Shown here: one piece after another, positions 15,363 to 18,592 of the stretch
How the letters are laid out: each line of letters begins with the position of its first letter
Position numbering within the stretch: the stretch's first letter is position 1
Origin: Candidatus Zixiibacteriota bacterium
Lineage (GTDB): Bacteria > Zixibacteria > MSB-5A5 > CAIYYT01
Reading direction: 5' to 3'
Length of the DNA: 18,592 nucleotides
Assembly: GCA_963205155.1 (NCBI GenBank)
Contig: CAUJJY010000262.1
Span: 1-18,592 of the forward strand
Program-made: the position numbers and the translations under genes
The notes under the pieces: generated by a model
What the model was told of the DNA's origin: nothing
Database searches by the model: none
Seen by the model: the letters and a program-made list of their open reading frames with translations, nothing else

Positions 15363-15986
15363 ATGATTCGTATGTTAAACGCACCGGTGCGTCGCGAATC
15401 AGACATAAACGAACTTGAGCTATTAGCCAAGGTCGCCCAAGGGGATAGGTCTGCCTTCAAAATGCTGTTCGATTCCCATTCCAACCATGTCTATAGTGTG
15501 TGTTTGCGGATGCTTGGCAATCCGGGTGATGCGGAAGAGATTTCACAGGATGTCTTCCTGACGCTTTGGCAGAAGGCGAGTAGCGTCCGCGGTGAGGCAA
15601 AGCTCTCGACATGGCTTCACCGAGTAGCCGTCAACAAATCAATCAACTACCGCAAGCGCGGCGGCGTCTTCAGCAGGATCAAGCAGATCATGTCGATCGA
15701 CACCGGGGAAGTCTCGCTAGCGGAACAACTTCCGGCGCCTGATTCCGAGCGTCCCGATATGAAACTGGAGTCCCGAGAAGCCGGCGAACAGCTGGCAGAA
15801 CTGATGGCGGAACTGCCGGGCCGCCAGCGGGAAATCTATTTGCTGCATAAGCTTGAAGGATTGAGTTACAAGGAAATCGCGGAAGAAATGGACCTTTCGC
15901 TATCGTCCGTAGAATCGCTGATACACCGGGCAAAACAGAACCTTCAAAAAGTGATGCTGAAGCGCTTCAAAAACAAGCGCAAGTAA
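15363..15986 (+). CDS. ECF-type RNA polymerase sigma factor
   Basis: A 207-residue sigma70-family protein of the ECF type. Region 2 spans about 17-90, with AFKMLFDSHSNHVYSVCLRML and DAEEISQDVFLTLWQKA for core and -10 binding, and region 4 spans about 145-198, with LPGRQREIYLLHKLEGLSYKEIAEEMDLSLSSVESLIHR cut by its helix-turn-helix. Regions 1.1, 3 and a long linker are absent, as expected for ECF. The start is uncertain: ATG at 15363 or 15372, neither with a Shine-Dalgarno match, and the frame upstream is closed at 15312 by the preceding stop. The anti-sigma gene starts 44 bp after its stop, so the sigma factor is probably held inactive by that partner. Confidence 0.93.
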   Translation: MIRMLNAPVRRESDINELELLAKVAQGDRSAFKMLFDSHSNHVYSVCLRMLGNPGDAEEISQDVFLTLWQKASSVRGEAKLSTWLHRVAVNKSINYRKRGGVFSRIKQIMSIDTGEVSLAEQLPAPDSERPDMKLESREAGEQLAELMAELPGRQREIYLLHKLEGLSYKEIAEEMDLSLSSVESLIHRAKQNLQKVMLKRFKNKRK

Positions 15987-16019
15987 GTAGGGGATGGTAA
16001 TGTCCAAGATACGAATGAT

Positions 16020-16026
16020 GGAGGAG
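16020..16026 (+). promoter_or_regulatory. Strong ribosome binding site selecting a TTG start
   Basis: GGAGGAG lies four bases before TTG at 16031. No ATG or GTG at a suitable distance competes, and the TTG keeps the N-terminal Cys and zinc-finger region of the anti-sigma protein. Confidence 0.7.
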
Positions 16027-16030
16027 ACAC

Positions 16031-16498
16031 TTGTTTAGATGTAGTGACTTTGAAAGCAGATTGATGGAAGTTCTCGAAGGAGAACTAAATCAGGCAGATA
16101 CCGCGGCAGTTATCGAACATCTGCATAACTGCACTGATTGCCGTAATCTGGTCGCGCACTATCAAACTCTGTTCAAGACGGAAGCAAGTGCTCCGACCAC
16201 GGCGCCGGAAACACTTTGGCGCAAAATTCAGATCAGCCTCAACGAGCTGGAAGAGGGCCGTCAGTCACAGCCTACCCTGTTTCCCAAACGGCGGCCCTTG
16301 TTCGGCTATGCTCTTCAGACCTTCGGCGTTGCGATTGCAATAATTGCCGGAGTACTGCTCGGACAATCACCGGAAAGTCAGCAAACGACGTACGAAGACG
16401 AGTATGCCTCATACTATGCGGGTGCGCTTACTGAAACGGTGTTGCCGATCACCGAAGTTTATGAACAGGTGAGCGAGGATCAGGGGGGCAGTCGATGA
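16031..16498 (+). CDS. Zinc-finger (ZAS) transmembrane anti-sigma factor
   Basis: A 155-residue membrane protein expected to bind and silence the adjacent ECF sigma factor. The cytoplasmic N-terminus contains the ZAS zinc motif HxxxCxxC (H30, C34, C37), with C4 as a possible fourth ligand. One hydrophobic segment (about 92-112, YALQTFGVAIAIIAGVLLG) spans the membrane, leaving a short acidic, Tyr- and Glu-rich periplasmic tail. The TTG start is supported by GGAGGAG. The stop overlaps the ATG of the next gene (ATGA), so this protein and the membrane-anchored Spy-like protein are probably made together, consistent with the latter sensing the signal that relieves inhibition. Confidence 0.9.
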   Translation: MFRCSDFESRLMEVLEGELNQADTAAVIEHLHNCTDCRNLVAHYQTLFKTEASAPTTAPETLWRKIQISLNELEEGRQSQPTLFPKRRPLFGYALQTFGVAIAIIAGVLLGQSPESQQTTYEDEYASYYAGALTETVLPITEVYEQVSEDQGGSR

Positions 16499-16986
16499 AG
16501 ATTCGCACTCTCGTTTACCTCGTCATTTTGCTGCTCGTAGTAAACGTCGCGGCAATCTCGACCATCGTGTACTACCGCATGTCGACGCCGCGTGGCGAGA
16601 TGCATATGCCGTTTGGCCCGGAAGATGGTCCTCCACCGGCGGATATGCCCAAGCTGTCAAGTCAAGAGCGGAAGATGATGGAGCGGTCACGCTTGCAGGC
16701 GGATAGCGTTGTCGCACCACTCGCAGAAAAGATGAGCATCTATCGCCGCGACTTGCTTGATGAGCTGAAGAATGATAAACCAGATACCAGTCGGGTATAC
16801 CAACTGATCGGTGAGATTGGCGTACTGCAGAGCGCAATCCAGAAGCAGATGGTAGCCCAATTCCTGAATGACCGCGATTCGCTTCGCCCCGATCAGCGGG
16901 CACGCCTTCTGAAGATGATTGAAGAGCGCAGCCGCTGGCAGGAACGAAGACAGATGGGCGGTCGAAGAATGAACCGTGATTTTTAG
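16495..16986 (+). CDS. Membrane-anchored Spy/CpxP-like periplasmic sensor
   Basis: A 163-residue protein with one N-terminal membrane segment (about 5-27) followed by a Pro/Met-rich linker (MHMPFGPEDGPPPADMP) and a helical periplasmic domain. The domain has the Spy/CpxP/ZraP/CnrX style: a LSSQERKMMER helix and a late LRPDQRARLLKMIEER motif, an LTxxQ-like signature. Only one His and no Cys are present, so metal binding by side chains other than Met or acidic residues is limited. No signal-peptidase site follows the hydrophobic stretch, so it stays anchored. It overlaps the anti-sigma gene by four bases. The layout sigma, anti-sigma, CnrX-like sensor recalls cnrYXH of Cupriavidus. The inducing signal is not readable from sequence. 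Confidence 0.8.
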   Translation: MKIRTLVYLVILLLVVNVAAISTIVYYRMSTPRGEMHMPFGPEDGPPPADMPKLSSQERKMMERSRLQADSVVAPLAEKMSIYRRDLLDELKNDKPDTSRVYQLIGEIGVLQSAIQKQMVAQFLNDRDSLRPDQRARLLKMIEERSRWQERRQMGGRRMNRDF

Positions 16987-17001
16987 GTGAGTGGATTTTC
17001 G

Positions 17002-17008
17002 AAAGGAG
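17002..17008 (+). promoter_or_regulatory. Ribosome binding site fixing the second Spy-like start
   Basis: AAAGGAG lies six bases before the ATG at 17015. The in-frame GTG at 16991 has no ribosome site and would place charged residues before the signal peptide, so it is rejected. Confidence 0.75.
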
Positions 17009-17014
17009 AAAATT

Positions 17015-17584
17015 ATGAAATGGAAACTCGCATCAATCGTAGCCGTGCTGACTCTGGCTTTGGCCGTTGCACTGCCGCTATTCGCGCAAGAAGCTGATGA
17101 CGTCGATGTCGACAAAGACGATGTCGTGTGGGCAGGTGGTTGGGGACGCGGTGGCGGACCCGGTGACGGACCCGGCAAGGCTATGATGGAAGAACTCGCT
17201 CTGACCAAAGACCAACTCCAGAAGATGGATCAGATGCGTTCGACACATCGCAAGGAGATGATTCCTCTGCGCGCGCAGGTTCAGGTGAAGCAGATCGAAT
17301 TGAACGATTTGTTCGACTCTGACGCAGCTATCGGAACGATCAACAGCAAGATCGACGAGATCAGCAAATTGCGAACCGACTTGGCCAAGAAGCAGGCAGC
17401 TCATCGGATCGCCATGCGTCAACTGCTCACGCCCGAGCAACGTGAGATTTGGGATAGCAGGCCGAAGATGATGGGCAAGATGGGTGGTCAAGGCAAATGC
17501 ATGATGGAACGCGGAATGAAAATGAACCGCATGGACTGCGACGAACGCGGCCCACGCGGCGGCGGAAGAGGACGCGGTCTCTAA
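17015..17584 (+). CDS. Secreted Spy/CpxP-like periplasmic protein with Met/Gly/Arg-rich tail
   Basis: A 189-residue protein with a cleavable signal peptide (1-24, LFA before Gln25), an acidic stretch (EADDVDVDKDD), a Gly-rich linker, and a helical Spy/CpxP-like domain. Two LTxxQ-type motifs are visible, LALTKDQLQKMDQM and LLTPEQREIWDS, as in the Spy and CpxP families. The tail (about 155-189) holds many Met with two Cys and ends in a Gly/Arg-rich run, a composition that could bind metal, though that is inference. It should be soluble in the periplasm and may act as a chaperone or metal buffer, and is the last gene of the sigma cluster, 28 bp after the previous stop. A strong terminator follows. 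Confidence 0.8.
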   Translation: MKWKLASIVAVLTLALAVALPLFAQEADDVDVDKDDVVWAGGWGRGGGPGDGPGKAMMEELALTKDQLQKMDQMRSTHRKEMIPLRAQVQVKQIELNDLFDSDAAIGTINSKIDEISKLRTDLAKKQAAHRIAMRQLLTPEQREIWDSRPKMMGKMGGQGKCMMERGMKMNRMDCDERGPRGGGRGRGL

Positions 17585-17608
17585 AGATCTACCAATTTAA
17601 CCTCCTGT

Positions 17609-17631
17609 GGGGCGGGTGCGTATCCCGCTCC
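17609..17631 (+). other. Hairpin upstream of the terminator
   Basis: GGGGCGGG (17609-17616) pairs with CCCGCTCC (17624-17631), 8 bp with one G-U pair and a 7-nt loop. With the terminator hairpin just after, it forms a tandem 3' structure that may stabilise the message. Confidence 0.4.
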
Positions 17632-17641
17632 ATTGTCTTAG

Positions 17642-17683
17642 CCGGCGGTTCTTGCCCATAGCAACCGCCGGTTTTGTTTTTTT
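17642..17683 (+). terminator. Intrinsic terminator of the ECF cluster
   Basis: CCGGCGGTT (17642-17650) and AACCGCCGG (17663-17671) form a perfect 9-bp GC-rich stem with a 12-nt loop, followed by TTTTGTTTTTTT. It ends the plus-strand ECF operon. The minus-strand side has no T-run, so it does not clearly terminate the opposing gene. Confidence 0.9.
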
Positions 17684-17687
17684 GGCA

Positions 17688-17780
17688 TCACTTTAGCCGT
17701 TTGAAGAGCAGGTGAGATTTCACCTTCCCGGAATCTTCGTAGTCCACCTCTGCATAGCGATTCTGAAATGACGTCGAATT
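17688..17780 (-). pseudogene. In-frame 3' extension of the glycosyltransferase beyond a TGA
   Basis: Directly after the TGA at 17781-17783 the same frame stays open for 30 codons to a second TGA at 17688-17690. The translated residues look like the natural C-terminus (for example RYAEVDYEDSGKVKSH, ending LLFKRLK), with the Tyr/Lys/Arg-ending beta-strand usual for this family. The end also falls neatly 4 bp from the terminator T-run. It is therefore called the detached 3' end of the gene at 17781. A sequencing error or stop readthrough are alternatives. Confidence 0.5.
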
Positions 17781-18592
17781 TCATATCGCCTGCGAGGTCG
17801 GGTAGTCACTGGCGATAAAGATCCAATCAGTGTTGACCGAATCGACAAACTGCAGATATTCGCCGCGAAGATTGTATTCGATTGCCTGCGGAGTGACCAG
17901 GCCGTCGCGATCGATGATCTTGCCGCGATAATGGTATCCGAAATGCCCGATATCCTCGGCGAGAACGCCATCGCCGCTATGTGAATTTGCGTTGAGATAC
18001 TCCGCTGCGGCAATGTGATTTGCTTCGTACCACGCCATTTCGCGCTTGAGATTGGCTATCCTGCCAAACGAAACCGCGCCAAAGGTCACGATGACCGCAA
18101 TCGATCCGATAATTGCTGCACCACGCAGCTTGGAATTCTCACAGATCATTGCGAAGAACTTACCCATCAGCACAAAGACCAGCGGCAGGGCCGGAGCAGC
18201 GTACCAGAAAAACACCCTCGGCGAAAAAAACGCCAGGCCGGAAACCAGTCCCAGTGCCGTGAACGCAACGATGACGCTCCGGTCACGCTTGAACGCGAGC
18301 CAAAACAATGCCCCGGCCAGAATGGCGAATGCGATGACCCCGAGCGTCGGACCAAGCGTCATCATCTCACCTATACGCCCCAACATCCCTGATCCGGCTT
18401 GATGATAAAGCGCTGACTTTGCGGCAAGAGAATTCGGAATCGCACTACCAAAATACGAAATCGCGAACACAACCCCTCCGCAAATAAGAAGAAGCGGTGG
18501 GAGGAAAACTCGCCACAGTCGCGGTGCCCGATCCACAATGGCCGTGACCGCCACGACTCCAATCAGACCAATACCTTCCGGCCGAGTCAAAG
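17781..18592 (-). CDS. Multi-pass membrane glycosyltransferase (ArnT/PMT-like), 3' part (5' partial)
   Basis: The frame runs off the right edge of the window, so the N-terminal part is missing, including the first membrane segments and the catalytic acidic residues of the GT-C fold. About 270 codons are visible: TRPEG just inside the edge, hydrophobic segments at about 25-45, 77-105, 107-125, 127-147 and 155-175 of the visible part, the FGSAIPNSLAAKSA loop, and a soluble C-terminal part with AAAEYLNANS, GVLAEDIGHFGY, and IIDRDGLVTP. This is the pattern of bacterial polyprenyl-phosphate-sugar-dependent glycosyltransferases of the ArnT/PMT group. The acceptor cannot be read. A TGA at 17781 cuts the frame about 30 codons before its apparent natural end at 17688. 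Confidence 0.8.
   Translation of the reverse strand, partial: LTRPEGIGLIGVVAVTAIVDRAPRLWRVFLPPLLLICGGVVFAISYFGSAIPNSLAAKSALYHQAGSGMLGRIGEMMTLGPTLGVIAFAILAGALFWLAFKRDRSVIVAFTALGLVSGLAFFSPRVFFWYAAPALPLVFVLMGKFFAMICENSKLRGAAIIGSIAVIVTFGAVSFGRIANLKREMAWYEANHIAAAEYLNANSHSGDGVLAEDIGHFGYHYRGKIIDRDGLVTPQAIEYNLRGEYLQFVDSVNTDWIFIASDYPTSQAI

Noticed and set aside
16941..16963. GGAAC-N15-GTC, resembling an ECF -35/-10 pair ahead of the second Spy-like gene
   Set aside because: The spacer is slightly short for the usual ECF pattern, the match is only eight fixed bases, and it lies in Arg-rich coding sequence where such words are common. It would only be credible if the same pair is found upstream of the sigma gene, where I do not see it.
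17781..17783. Reassigned TGA codon (Trp, Gly or Sec)
   Set aside because: Several genes in this window end with TGA at their family's natural end, and no selenocysteine or recoding structure is seen next to it.

Overview
The window (18,592 bp, roughly balanced GC) is an ordinary chromosomal stretch of a diderm (Gram-negative-type) bacterium. The evidence for two membranes is an OmpA-type peptidoglycan-binding outer-membrane protein with TSP3 repeats, a second large predicted beta-barrel, a lipoprotein SpoIID, and periplasmic Spy/CpxP-like proteins. The combination (oligopeptidase B, TSP3-OmpA, an Rrf2-iscS-mnmA block, a periplasmic bactofilin-like protein, an ECF/anti-sigma/Spy cluster) fits an FCB-type or candidate-phylum lineage such as Zixibacteria. 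That placement is an impression from protein style, not a demonstrated assignment. I see no IS elements, phage genes, CRISPR array, tRNA or rRNA.

Layout: 1-1062 is the 3' half of an oligopeptidase B gene. Positions 1211-7773 form a tightly packed plus-strand block: a membrane GAF-GGDEF diguanylate cyclase, NagZ, AnmK, a lipoprotein SpoIID/LytB protein and a TSP3-OmpA protein. The first four genes overlap their neighbours by 1-4 bases, so they are probably co-translated. The enzymes follow one pathway: SpoIID-type lytic transglycosylase releases 1,6-anhydro-muropeptides, NagZ removes GlcNAc, AnmK phosphorylates anhydroMurNAc, and the OmpA domain holds peptidoglycan. A c-di-GMP synthase heads the operon. 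A convergent gene (7785-8951, minus) encodes a secreted bactofilin-like beta-solenoid with a C-terminal membrane domain.

Positions 9194-9460 hold a small helical protein followed by a hairpin-rich stretch and a strong terminator. Next is the sulfur-transfer operon 9721-12436: an Rrf2/IscR-like regulator with three cysteines, a cysteine desulfurase, and the tRNA 2-thiouridylase MnmA. It has a good sigma70-type promoter overlapped by an inverted repeat that may be the regulator's operator. Two single genes with their own sigma70-type promoters follow: an unrecognised outer-membrane beta-barrel (12677-14554) and a UPF0173 metallo-beta-lactamase-fold hydrolase (14634-15314).

Positions 15363-17584 form an envelope-stress or metal-sensing cluster: ECF sigma factor, zinc-finger transmembrane anti-sigma factor, a membrane-anchored Spy/CpxP-like protein and a secreted Spy/CpxP-like protein, closed by an excellent terminator at 17642-17683. 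The window ends in the 3' part of a minus-strand multi-pass glycosyltransferase. Its reading frame is cut by an in-frame TGA at 17781-17783, but the same frame continues for 30 protein-like codons to a second stop at 17688, which suggests a recent nonsense change, a sequencing error or readthrough.

The most noteworthy points are the diguanylate cyclase-led peptidoglycan turnover operon, the ECF/anti-sigma/double-Spy cluster, and the interrupted glycosyltransferase.
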